Notes: generated by a model from the sequence alone, not told the origin. A DNA stretch of 5,822 nucleotides from Coleofasciculus sp. S288 (GCA_020216575.1 JAIUYC010000315.1:1-5822); one strand, 5' to 3'. Counted from the first letter of the stretch, positions 1-5,822 are shown. Numbers and translations are program-made.

Positions 1-364
1 AAAGATTCAACTCCACCATCTTCTGCACCATGTAGTCCGATGGATAAATAATACTGTAAGCCCCTCCGCCTCCTGCCTGAAGTCGGGAGAGCATGGTCTC
101 ATTGGAATCAAAGACATCTGCTACAGCCCTGATACCCGTTTCTTCCTGGAAGCGGTCTAGCAAATCCTGGTCGGTATAGCCTGACCAAGTGTAGATGTAT
201 AGCTCTTTAGAAGACCCTTCACCCGTGGGTGTCGGTCGCACTTCAGCAAGCGTCCAGCCACATCCTGACAGCGCCATACTGCCTAGCATCGCCGAGCTTG
301 CTAACTTTAAGAACTGGCGGCGTGTGGAGCGTCTCATGGATTTGCTTGGGTGGTAAATACTCAT
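1..364 (-). CDS. potD: PotD-like polyamine-binding lipoprotein, 5' part only
   Basis: This is the first 121 codons of a periplasmic spermidine/putrescine-binding protein; the gene runs off the left edge. The translation from the ATG at 364-362 has a twin-arginine motif TRRQFLK at residues 14-20, a short hydrophobic stretch, and a lipobox LSGC with the acceptor cysteine at residue 35. This predicts a Tat-exported lipoprotein facing the periplasm. The mature part begins with a low-complexity linker, then ELYIYTWSGYTDQDLLDRF, the first strand and helix typical of PotD/PotF. It continues with FDSNETMLSRLQAGG and a YPSDYMVQKMVE segment, all family hallmarks. In the family this protein captures polyamine for the PotABC transporter. 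An in-frame ATG at 337-335 (residue 10) is an alternative start that keeps the Tat motif; neither start has a clear ribosome binding site. It is the third visible gene of a leftward operon after potA. The exact ligand cannot be told from this fragment. Confidence 0.93.
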   Translation of the reverse strand, partial: MSIYHPSKSMRRSTRRQFLKLASSAMLGSMALSGCGWTLAEVRPTPTGEGSSKELYIYTWSGYTDQDLLDRFQEETGIRAVADVFDSNETMLSRLQAGGGGAYSIIYPSDYMVQKMVELNL

Positions 365-428
365 GGGTTATTGGTCATTGGTTAGTAGAGCTGAACAACT
401 AACAACTAACAACTGACAACTAACAAAC
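365..428. repeat. Heptamer repeat spacer between operon genes
   Basis: The whole gap between the 137-residue gene and potD is made of degenerate 7-bp units. On the plus strand 366-386 reads GGTTATT, GGTCATT, GGTTAGT. After a 9-bp spacer, 396-423 reads CAACTAA, CAACTAA, CAACTGA, CAACTAA. The right-hand units are roughly the reverse complement of the left-hand ones: GTTAGT at 381-386 pairs with ACTAAC at 398-403, so a transcript could fold into an imperfect hairpin. Short tandem heptamer repeats of this style are known in cyanobacterial intergenic DNA. Here they lie inside a presumed operon, directly before the potD start codon, where a hairpin could affect transcript processing or potD translation; that role is inference. 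Confidence 0.8.
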
Positions 429-842
429 TCAGCAATAGCGTACTGATTGTTCGAGGGGGAGGGGTTCGCCCGTCTCAGCATCGGTGTTGTGACAGGCAAA
501 CATAACATTGGGAGGGAGTTTTTCAAAGTCCAACTCATCACCGTTAGCCTGAAGGACGTAGCCCCGCAGTTCTTTTATGGGAAGCTGCGTGAATTCATCA
601 ATTTCTGAGGTGAATGAGCGTAGAACTAGGGAGCCAGAAGGGTTACAACCTGTCAGGAGTTTGGCAATAAATAATTCTTTAACGCCCCACTCCTCCCCAT
701 AAGTGATCTGAGAATCTTGGCGTTCCAGGTTGATGACAAAGGGTTCGCCGTCACTATCGAGAAATGTTGCGATCGCGATTGAGGAACAGTGGGACTCCAA
801 TTCTTGTAAAAATAACTCGACTCCCGATATCGGTATTCCCAT
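429..842 (-). CDS. Acidic hypothetical protein encoded between potA and potD
   Basis: I do not recognise this 137-residue protein. It has no signal peptide or membrane segment, so it should be cytosolic. It is strongly acidic, with about 23 Asp/Glu against 8 Lys/Arg. It has four cysteines (residues 19, 66, 117, 137), one of them the last residue, but no paired CxxC metal motif. Coding status is well supported by context: its ATG follows the potA stop with no gap (TAA then ATG). The potA codons for the last two glutamates form a GGAGG ribosome binding site at 848-852, five bases before the ATG. That implies translational coupling to potA. A role linked to polyamine uptake is suggested only by position. 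It lacks the permease features of PotB or PotC, and it is not an obvious domain split off from PotA, which is complete. Confidence 0.78.
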   Translation of the reverse strand: MGIPISGVELFLQELESHCSSIAIATFLDSDGEPFVINLERQDSQITYGEEWGVKELFIAKLLTGCNPSGSLVLRSFTSEIDEFTQLPIKELRGYVLQANGDELDFEKLPPNVMFACHNTDAETGEPLPLEQSVRYC

Positions 843-1979
843 TTACTCCTCCAACGCTAGACAATCCGTTGCCGCCCAGCGAGCGTAAACGGGGGTATTG
901 GGATTGGGCAGTTTGCTCGTTACATTGGGTAGCCTAACGGTCAAGCGATCGCCACTCAGTAACTCCACGACATAATGAACGTGAGTTCCCAGGTACATAA
1001 CATGCTCGATATGCCCTTCAAAGCAATTCACTGTTGATTCTGGGGGTGGGGGAGCAAGACTCAGACGGATTTTCTCTGGGCGCACACTCACCACAACATT
1101 CTTAGAAATGCTCCAATCCTCCTTCGGAAACTGGAGCTGGATTACCATCTTCAGCCCTGTCTTCGTCACAATCTTGAGCATGGAGGAATCGGCAACGTCT
1201 ATGCGCCCTTCAAATAAGTTCGTATCGCCGATAAAATCCGCGATAAATGGCGTTCGGGGGCGTTCGTAAATTTCTGTGGGAGTACCCACTTGCTCAATTT
1301 TTCCAGCACGCATTACCGCGATGCGGTCAGAAAGACTTAAGGCTTCTTCTTGGTCATGGGTGACCATGATAAAGGTTAATCCCAATTCTTGATGCAGGTT
1401 GGACAGTTCTACCTGCATTTCTTTCCGCAGTTTTAGATCCAACGCTCCCAAGGGTTCATCTAACAAGATTACGGCGGGTCGATTCACCAGTGCTCGCGCC
1501 AGTGCCACCCGTTGCTGTTGTCCGCCAGATAGTTGAGCCGGAAACCGATTGGTGTAAGCCTCCATTTTCACTTGCTTGAGGGCTTGTCTTACCCGTTCCT
1601 CAAGCTCCGACGCTTTGAGCTTTTTTATTCGTAGACCAAAGGCGACATTCTCCCACACACTCAAATGATTAAATAGAGCATAGCTTTGAAATACCGTATT
1701 GACGGGACGCCGGTGGGGTGGGATGTCATTCATGGACTGTCCCTGAATTAGCACGTCTCCCGCCGAGGGTTTTTCAAAGCCTGCCACCAAGCGCAATGTT
1801 GTCGTCTTGCCGCAGCCAGACGGACCGAGAATACTGAAAAATTCTCCCCGGCAAATCGCCAAATCGACGCCACGGACAGCCGTTTCTCCATTGAACACCT
1901 TGAACACCTTGCGGAGTTCAACATCAAGCTCAGTAGCACTATCCGGAGAGCGTTGTTCTTTAACGGAAGTTTGAGACAT
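843..1979 (-). CDS. potA: Polyamine ABC transporter ATP-binding protein PotA
   Basis: This is a complete 378-residue ATPase of the spermidine/putrescine importer, acting on the cytoplasmic face of the inner membrane, where it drives uptake by ATP hydrolysis. Motifs in order: Walker A GPSGCGKT at 52-59, Q-loop glutamine at 98 (VFQSYALF), ABC signature LSGGQ at 150-154, Walker B VILLDEP at 170-176, D-loop GALD at 178-181, and H-loop histidine at 208 (VTHDQEEA). About residues 245-378 form the C-terminal TOBE-type regulatory region, beginning with FIGDTNLFEG and including SVRPEKIRL. The length matches the PotA/CysA/MalK class. The assignment to polyamine, rather than iron or another substrate, rests on ATPase similarity plus the potD gene in the same operon. 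The start at 1979 has no ribosome binding site, which is common in cyanobacteria. It is the first visible gene of the leftward operon; potB and potC do not follow it directly. Confidence 0.95.
   Translation of the reverse strand: MSQTSVKEQRSPDSATELDVELRKVFKVFNGETAVRGVDLAICRGEFFSILGPSGCGKTTTLRLVAGFEKPSAGDVLIQGQSMNDIPPHRRPVNTVFQSYALFNHLSVWENVAFGLRIKKLKASELEERVRQALKQVKMEAYTNRFPAQLSGGQQQRVALARALVNRPAVILLDEPLGALDLKLRKEMQVELSNLHQELGLTFIMVTHDQEEALSLSDRIAVMRAGKIEQVGTPTEIYERPRTPFIADFIGDTNLFEGRIDVADSSMLKIVTKTGLKMVIQLQFPKEDWSISKNVVVSVRPEKIRLSLAPPPPESTVNCFEGHIEHVMYLGTHVHYVVELLSGDRLTVRLPNVTSKLPNPNTPVYARWAATDCLALEE
846..852 (-). promoter_or_regulatory. Ribosome binding site inside the potA 3' end
   Basis: On the minus strand the sequence GGAGGAG immediately precedes the potA stop codon and the ATG of the 137-residue gene. 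The GGAGG core is 5 bases from that ATG, which fixes the start at 842. It is the only strong Shine-Dalgarno match before any gene start in the window, and its placement inside the last potA codons suggests that ribosomes finishing potA reinitiate on the next gene. Confidence 0.75.
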
Positions 1980-2061
1980 AGTGGTTAAATTACAGTGGTG
2001 ATGCGCTCATAAAGAGCGTCAATCCGCCCAAGCCTTGAACCTCGGTTTTCTACCTGGGTTT

Positions 2062-2067
2062 ATTGTA
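2062..2067 (-). promoter_or_regulatory. Possible -10 box for the pot operon
   Basis: On the minus strand TACAAT lies about 83 bases upstream of the potA ATG and matches the sigma-70 type -10 consensus at five of six positions. No acceptable -35 hexamer is found at 16-18 bases upstream, so this is a weak call; expression could depend on an activator or on another start point in this spacer. Confidence 0.25.
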
Positions 2068-2119
2068 TCTATCTGATTGTTCTCTTGTTGAGTTACCATG
2101 CTTACCTTGTTCTTTACTT

Positions 2120-2127
2120 GCGATCGC
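2120..2127. repeat. HIP1 octamer GCGATCGC (one of seven)
   Basis: The palindrome GCGATCGC, the highly iterated HIP1 element of many cyanobacterial genomes, occurs here just upstream of the mrdA -35 box. Further copies start at 769, 945, 4484, 4945, 5439 and 5604. Chance expectation for one octamer is well under one copy in this window, so the density is strong evidence for a cyanobacterial source. No site-specific function is implied. Confidence 0.9.
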
Positions 2128-2130
2128 GTC

Positions 2131-2161
2131 TTGACCGGATGCGTTATTTTTCTGGTATAAA
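2131..2161 (+). promoter_or_regulatory. Probable mrdA promoter (extended -10)
   Basis: TTGACC at 2131-2136 matches the -35 consensus at five of six positions. TATAAA at 2156-2161 matches the -10 consensus at five of six and is preceded by TGG, giving an extended -10 (TGnTATAAA). The spacer is 19 bases, longer than the ideal 17, which an extended -10 can compensate. Transcription would start near 2168, leaving a leader of about 60 bases before the mrdA ATG. Confidence 0.55.
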
Positions 2162-2227
2162 GTCGTCCTGATCGACCTAAACTAAGTAAAAATTTCTTTT
2201 GAACTTCGTTAGCTGCCATTTTCTGCC

Positions 2228-4045
2228 ATGACCGCGATTCCATCTTCCACTGGGGGACGTCAATCTACTCCCCGTACCGTTGGGCGAAATTACCAATCAC
2301 TAGTGGTAATGCTGCTTGTTAGCACTTTCCTGTTTGGAGCCATTGGCTCTCGTTTAGCTTATTTACAGTTAGTTGAGGGGGAGCGCAATCGGCAGCTAGC
2401 AGAAAATAACCGAATTCGTCTAGTTCCAAAGCAACCCGTGCGGGGCAATATTTTTGACCGCAAGGGAAAAGTTTTGGCAAGCAGCCGCTTGTCTTACGCC
2501 GTTTACCTGTGGCCTGTAGCTCTTAAGAAAGCCGAGTGGCCTCAAACTCGTCAACGCCTCGCGGAGCTTTTGAATATCCCAGAAGAGGACATTCAAAAAC
2601 GAGTTGATCGAGAAGGCTTCGACTCGCCTTCGCTGATCCGAATCGAGCGCGATATCAGTCCGGCTCAGATTACCGCACTAGCGGAGTACGGTAACGAACT
2701 AGAAGGAGTAGAAGTCGATATTGAAGCCGTGCGCAACTATCCCAACGGTGATTTGGCAGCTCACGTCTTGGGCTACACCGGCGAACTCAACGACAAAGAG
2801 CTAGAAGATCGCAAAGATGAAGGCTATCGCATGGGCGACATCGTCGGTCAAATGGGCGTCGAGGAAGCGTTTGAGCAAACACTGCGGGGAGAATGGGGCG
2901 GCCAGCAGGTTGAGGTCGATGGTGGGGGGCGCGTCCTGAGAGTTCTGGGTCAAAAACAGGCAAAATCAGGTAGAGATCTCCGCCTCACCATCGATCTAGA
3001 CACACAGAAGGCAGCAGAGGCAGCTTTAGGCAATCAAAAAGGTGCAATTGTTGCGCTCAATCCCAACACGGGTGCGATTTTGGCGATGGTCAGCCGCCCA
3101 ACGTTTGACCCCAACATCTTCTCCACCCGCGTTACTCCAGAGATTTGGAAACAACTGCAAGCAAAAGGCACTCCCTTTGTCAATCGTTCGATGCGTGGCT
3201 TTCCACCAGCAAGTACCTTCAAGGTGGTGACGCAGACGGCGGGTATGGAATCTGGTAAATATTCTCCCGATACGGTTTTACCAACATTTGCAGCGTTGAA
3301 TGTTGGCGGAACTGCCTTTGGTGAATGGAACCATGCGGGATTTGGTCCTTTGGGATTTGTTCGTGCTATGGCAATGAGCAGCAATACTTTCCACGGTCAA
3401 GTCGGCAGAGGCGCTGGAGGACCAGAACTGATTAAATGGGCGCGTAAATATGGCTTTGGGGAAAAAACGGGGATTGAATTGTCGGACGAATCCTCTGGCT
3501 TGGTTGCAGACGACGCTTGGAAGCGAAAGCAGTTTGACTGGGAATGGACGGTTGGCGATACAGTTAATATGTCCATCGGTCAAGGATTTACCCAAGCAAC
3601 GCCGCTACAAGTCGCTGTGATGTTTGCCGTGCCTGCTAATGGGGGCTATCGGGTTAAACCTCACCTCCTTAAGGATGATGAAGAGGCGAAGAACTGGCGC
3701 GTGTCGCTCAATATGAAGGAAAGTACTGTAAAGACGCTGCGCAAGGGACTACGAGAAGTGGTTGCTAACGGCACTGGTAAGGCTTTAGATGTACCCCACC
3801 TTCCCCCTGTTGCTGGCAAGAGCGGAACGGCAGAGGCTCCTCCGGGCAAGGCTCACGCTTGGTTCGGTGGCTTTGCGCCGTTTGATAAGCCAGAAATTGT
3901 GGTTGTGGCATTTGCGGAACATTCTGGCGGTGGCGGTGGTAAGGTGGCAGCACCAATGGTGCGTCAGGTGATGGAGGCTTACTTCAAGCGCAAACCCCCC
4001 GCTGAACCGGGTAAAGAGAAGAAGAAGCCAGCTGGTCAGAACTGA
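2228..4045 (+). CDS. mrdA: Penicillin-binding protein 2 (elongation transpeptidase)
   Basis: This is a complete 605-residue class B penicillin-binding protein of the PBP2 family. It cross-links peptidoglycan in the periplasm during lateral wall growth, in the family working with RodA and MreBCD. A short cytoplasmic tail is followed by one membrane anchor at about residues 24-45. The dimerisation/pedestal domain starts with RGNIFDRKGKVLA (72-84) and includes the HVLGYTGEL and GQMGVEEAFEQTLRG segments. The transpeptidase domain carries STFK with nucleophile S329 and K332, SSN at 384-386, and KSGT at 531-534. The family length and all catalytic residues are intact. The C-terminus is a Lys/Pro-rich tail (588-605). 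The ATG at 2228 has no ribosome binding site but leaves the usual short cytoplasmic N-terminus. Neither rodA nor mreBCD is adjacent, unlike the E. coli arrangement. The FtsI/PBP3 alternative is less likely because the spacing and the RGNIFDRKG and GQMGVE motifs fit PBP2 better. Confidence 0.95.
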   Translation: MTAIPSSTGGRQSTPRTVGRNYQSLVVMLLVSTFLFGAIGSRLAYLQLVEGERNRQLAENNRIRLVPKQPVRGNIFDRKGKVLASSRLSYAVYLWPVALKKAEWPQTRQRLAELLNIPEEDIQKRVDREGFDSPSLIRIERDISPAQITALAEYGNELEGVEVDIEAVRNYPNGDLAAHVLGYTGELNDKELEDRKDEGYRMGDIVGQMGVEEAFEQTLRGEWGGQQVEVDGGGRVLRVLGQKQAKSGRDLRLTIDLDTQKAAEAALGNQKGAIVALNPNTGAILAMVSRPTFDPNIFSTRVTPEIWKQLQAKGTPFVNRSMRGFPPASTFKVVTQTAGMESGKYSPDTVLPTFAALNVGGTAFGEWNHAGFGPLGFVRAMAMSSNTFHGQVGRGAGGPELIKWARKYGFGEKTGIELSDESSGLVADDAWKRKQFDWEWTVGDTVNMSIGQGFTQATPLQVAVMFAVPANGGYRVKPHLLKDDEEAKNWRVSLNMKESTVKTLRKGLREVVANGTGKALDVPHLPPVAGKSGTAEAPPGKAHAWFGGFAPFDKPEIVVVAFAEHSGGGGGKVAAPMVRQVMEAYFKRKPPAEPGKEKKKPAGQN

Positions 4046-4049
4046 AGTT

Positions 4050-4077
4050 GGTAATGGGTAATGACCCATTACCCATT
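4050..4077. repeat. Perfect heptamer dyad between convergent genes, possible terminator
   Basis: The 33-bp gap between the mrdA stop and the stop of the TrpF-like gene is almost filled by four heptamers on the plus strand: GGTAATG twice, then ACCCATT twice. They form a perfect inverted repeat in two registers. One has an 11-bp stem (4053-4063 with 4067-4077) and a 3-base loop; the other has a 10-bp stem (4050-4059 with 4064-4073) and a 4-base loop. Its position between converging genes suits a bidirectional terminator, but neither strand has a T-run after the stem, so intrinsic termination is unproven. It resembles the heptamer spacer at 365-428 in style. Confidence 0.75.
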
Positions 4078-4078
4078 C

Positions 4079-4831
4079 TCAAGTAAGAGCGGTACAGCAA
4101 GAAATTTGACTCAAGAATTGAGCTAGTTTTGCCTCATCTAATTGCCCGTTGGTGCGAACGCCACTACAAACATCCACCCCAAACGGTTCTACCTGTTGAA
4201 TGGCTTCGATCACATTATCAGGGTTAAGTCCTCCAGCCAGAAAAACGGGTACGTCTACTAATTCCCGGATGCGCTTGCTGATTGCCCAATCGTGGACTCG
4301 TCCCGTGCCTCCAAGTTCTTTAATCGCTAAGAACCGACTGCCAGAATCCAATAAAAGTCCGTGAACGTGAGGTGCGACAGAAACCGCTTCGTCGATCGCT
4401 TCTGAACCCGTAACGTGAATCACTTGGATGATCGCAATTCCTGGCAACGCTTGCCGCAACTTGTCATAAGTCCCTAATCGTAGGCGATCGCAAATCTGAA
4501 TCGCATTCACACCCAAACGCCGTTGCTGAGTGATAATGCCTAAAGCATCTATCTTACTAGTTAGTAAAAATGACGACACGGTAGGCGGTACAATTGATGC
4601 CACTTGAGCGATCGTTCCCTCAGAAATTACGCCTGGACCACTTGGCATTTCTGAAACTAATCCTAAGGCAGATGCCCCATAGCGAATCGCTAGCTTAGCT
4701 TCCTCAACATTGCTGATGCAGCAAATCTTCACTCTGGGTCTTTTTGTGGGTTCCATGGAACGCTTCACTTGAAGATAGGTATTAAGTGGTAGGGGAGAGA
4801 TATTTTCATCCTTGACTGTGAGTGATAGCAT
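4079..4831 (-). CDS. TrpF-like phosphoribosylanthranilate isomerase family protein
   Basis: This is a (beta/alpha)8-barrel protein of the TrpF family, whose classic member isomerises phosphoribosylanthranilate in tryptophan synthesis. Visible motifs are VKICCIS at 34-40 (family form KICGIT) with the catalytic cysteine at C37, LLLDS at 160-163 with the general-acid D162, GGTGRVHDW at 174-182, FLAGGLNPDNV at 197-207 (phosphate-binding side), and GVDVCSGVR at 218-226. However, the conserved arginine of the beta2-alpha2 loop is absent (PSGPGVIS at 63-70), the QLHG motif is replaced by QICD (112-115), and the glycine after C37 is Cys. It could therefore be a divergent paralog with another substrate, so I give no trpF symbol. 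The 250-residue frame is longer than the usual 200-220; an ATG at 4756-4754 (residue 26, nine residues before K35) gives a more typical 225 residues. It lies 30 bp downstream of the DUF3352-like gene, probably co-transcribed. Confidence 0.85.
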   Translation of the reverse strand: MLSLTVKDENISPLPLNTYLQVKRSMEPTKRPRVKICCISNVEEAKLAIRYGASALGLVSEMPSGPGVISEGTIAQVASIVPPTVSSFLLTSKIDALGIITQQRRLGVNAIQICDRLRLGTYDKLRQALPGIAIIQVIHVTGSEAIDEAVSVAPHVHGLLLDSGSRFLAIKELGGTGRVHDWAISKRIRELVDVPVFLAGGLNPDNVIEAIQQVEPFGVDVCSGVRTNGQLDEAKLAQFLSQISCCTALT

Positions 4832-4861
4832 GGGCGGTTAGCTTGATAGGGAGTTATCGCT

Positions 4862-5822
4862 TTAGCTTTGCGGAGTGTTCGCTAACCGGAAGAAGAGCTT
4901 GCTGCGTTGAACACCGTTGTCGATGCCGTAGCTGCTTACACTTAGCGATCGCAAATTGTCAAATAGTGGTTTTCCTAACAGTTCCGCCACTCGCACGAGG
5001 GGTAGCTGACGCTCGATAAATGGTTTACCCGCAGTCCAGTCCAGATACAAGTAGCCATCATTGTGTTCCGGCAAAGGCGCGATTGCGTCTTGGAAGTCCT
5101 CACGGCTCAATAGGGAATTCTCTATGCCCTTAAGCGCTTCATCCATTGCCTCAAGCGAACTCGTAAAAATTTCATAATCCCCAACGGTTGTGCGCACGCC
5201 TGCAACTTGTGCCTCTATCTTCATCAGCTTATCGTTTTTCCCTGTGACAGGGACAGCAGAGGTAATTAGCTTAGTCCAAGCTGTAATCGGTTGCTCTCCT
5301 AAGGGCAGAACTCCCACACTCAGTCCCCGATTTTTAGCAATCTCATCTAGATGTTCAATCGCTGTATCCGTTGACTCGGCAGTTTTTTGCGCCACAAAAA
5401 TCCAATCCGGATTGACTTGATCTAGACGAGGCAACAGTGCGATCGCGTATTCTCCTTGTACCCAACTAAAAACGTCCTCTGGCAGCTCAATGTTCCAGTA
5501 GGACTGCAAACGGGCGACAGCTTGATCCAGCAGAGGTTTGAGCGTGTCATCACTAGCAGCGCTTGTTGAGAGACGATTCCAGAATTGGTTTAAGTCAGTC
5601 CCTGCGATCGCTAAAGCACTCTCAGATGGAATGTACTGCAAGGCATCTACTGGTTTGGAAAGGCTGGGAGTGAGACTTTCATTACTCGACTCTGCCCCCA
5701 GTAACGCCGTTTGAGCTAGCACCCCTTGACGGGTCAAAGAGAGAGCAAGGGCTATCGTTTCAGACGCTTTAAAGGACTCTTGCGCTGGTGCAGGTTGATT
5801 AGAAATCCACGCCGCTAAGGCT
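4862..5822 (-). CDS. DUF3352-type cyanobacterial protein, 3' part only
   Basis: The frame stays open from the stop at 4864-4862 to the right edge, so the gene starts outside the window and 319 C-terminal residues are visible. The sequence resembles the DUF3352 family of cyanobacteria. It has a KASETIALALSLTRQG segment, then DALQYIPSESALAIAGTDL beginning a repeat-like unit. Further on come ELPEDVFSWVQGEYAIALLP, DNRSL-type segments near the end, and a C-terminal strand KLFFRLAN. The molecular function of the family is unknown to me; members are usually 500-600 residues with an N-terminal hydrophobic segment, which cannot be checked here. No membrane segment is seen in the visible part. A TTG at 5737-5735 could be mistaken for a start, but the frame continues upstream with family-like sequence. 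It is the upstream partner of the TrpF-like gene. Confidence 0.78.
   Translation of the reverse strand, partial: ALAAWISNQPAPAQESFKASETIALALSLTRQGVLAQTALLGAESSNESLTPSLSKPVDALQYIPSESALAIAGTDLNQFWNRLSTSAASDDTLKPLLDQAVARLQSYWNIELPEDVFSWVQGEYAIALLPRLDQVNPDWIFVAQKTAESTDTAIEHLDEIAKNRGLSVGVLPLGEQPITAWTKLITSAVPVTGKNDKLMKIEAQVAGVRTTVGDYEIFTSSLEAMDEALKGIENSLLSREDFQDAIAPLPEHNDGYLYLDWTAGKPFIERQLPLVRVAELLGKPLFDNLRSLSVSSYGIDNGVQRSKLFFRLANTPQS

Larger units (their letters stand above)
1980..2227. other. Divergent intergenic region between potA and mrdA
   Basis: This 248-bp spacer must hold the start signals for both the leftward pot operon and the rightward mrdA gene. It contains a HIP1 octamer at 2120-2127, a good rightward promoter just after it, and only a weak leftward -10 candidate. 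A small 5-bp stem with a 5-base loop (CGCTC at 2004-2008, GAGCG at 2014-2018) would fall in the potA leader. The open frame on the minus strand across 2019-2243 has no family resemblance and runs into mrdA, so I do not call it a gene. Confidence 0.7.

Noticed and set aside
1891..1908. Perfect 9-bp tandem repeat in potA (codes KVF twice)
   Set aside because: The protein length here matches other PotA-type ATPases, so it does not look like a recent insertion; probably a coincidence of codon use.
2004..2018. Small inverted repeat CGCTC/GAGCG upstream of potA
   Set aside because: A 5-bp stem with a 5-base loop is too weak to call a regulator site or terminator.
2019..2243. Open frame of 74 residues on the minus strand in the potA-mrdA spacer
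   Set aside because: It overlaps the mrdA start and the mrdA promoter, has no recognisable family sequence or ribosome binding site, and is a basic, low-quality translation. It is most likely a chance frame.
3034..3595. Antisense open frames of 105-116 residues inside mrdA
   Set aside because: They are opposite-strand shadows of the transpeptidase domain, with no start signals or family features, while the plus-strand frame carries the catalytic motifs.
4822..5019. 65-residue plus-strand frame across the end of the DUF3352-like gene
   Set aside because: It lies antisense to a well-supported coding frame, is cysteine- and arginine-rich in a way typical of shadow frames, and has no ribosome binding site.
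5735..5737. TTG as the start of the DUF3352-like gene
   Set aside because: The frame continues open upstream to the window edge with protein-like sequence (for example KASETIALALSLTRQG spanning the TTG), so this is an internal leucine codon.

Overview
The window looks like a piece of a cyanobacterial chromosome, probably from a filamentous or otherwise large-genome species. The evidence is seven copies of the HIP1 octamer GCGATCGC in 5.8 kb (one per roughly 65 kb expected by chance), heptamer-type intergenic repeats, a DUF3352-type protein of the kind found in cyanobacteria, and mostly absent Shine-Dalgarno sequences. There is no sign of phage, plasmid, insertion sequence, CRISPR or tRNA/rRNA. 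Most of the content is housekeeping.

Left third (1-1979, all minus strand): a polyamine-transport operon read leftwards. It runs potA (ABC ATPase), then a 137-residue acidic protein of unknown function whose ATG directly follows the potA stop, then a 64-bp gap filled with heptamer repeats, then the 5' end of potD. potD encodes a substrate-binding lipoprotein with a twin-arginine signal and is cut by the left edge. The permease genes potB and potC are not in the window and may lie further left.

Middle (1980-4045): a 248-bp divergent intergenic region with a recognisable promoter facing right, then mrdA on the plus strand. mrdA encodes a complete class B penicillin-binding protein 2 for cell elongation, with all three active-site motifs.

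Right third (4046-5822): a perfect dyad built of heptamers separates the convergent end of mrdA from a leftward pair. The pair is a DUF3352-type gene, truncated by the right edge, and 30 bp downstream of it a TrpF-like (phosphoribosylanthranilate isomerase family) gene. The TrpF-like protein keeps the catalytic cysteine and aspartate but lacks two conserved ligand-side positions (the equivalents of R36 and H83 of Thermotoga TrpF), so it may be a paralog with a different substrate.

I found no clear new multi-gene system. The best leads are the unnamed acidic protein coupled to potA and the divergent TrpF-like protein paired with a DUF3352 protein.
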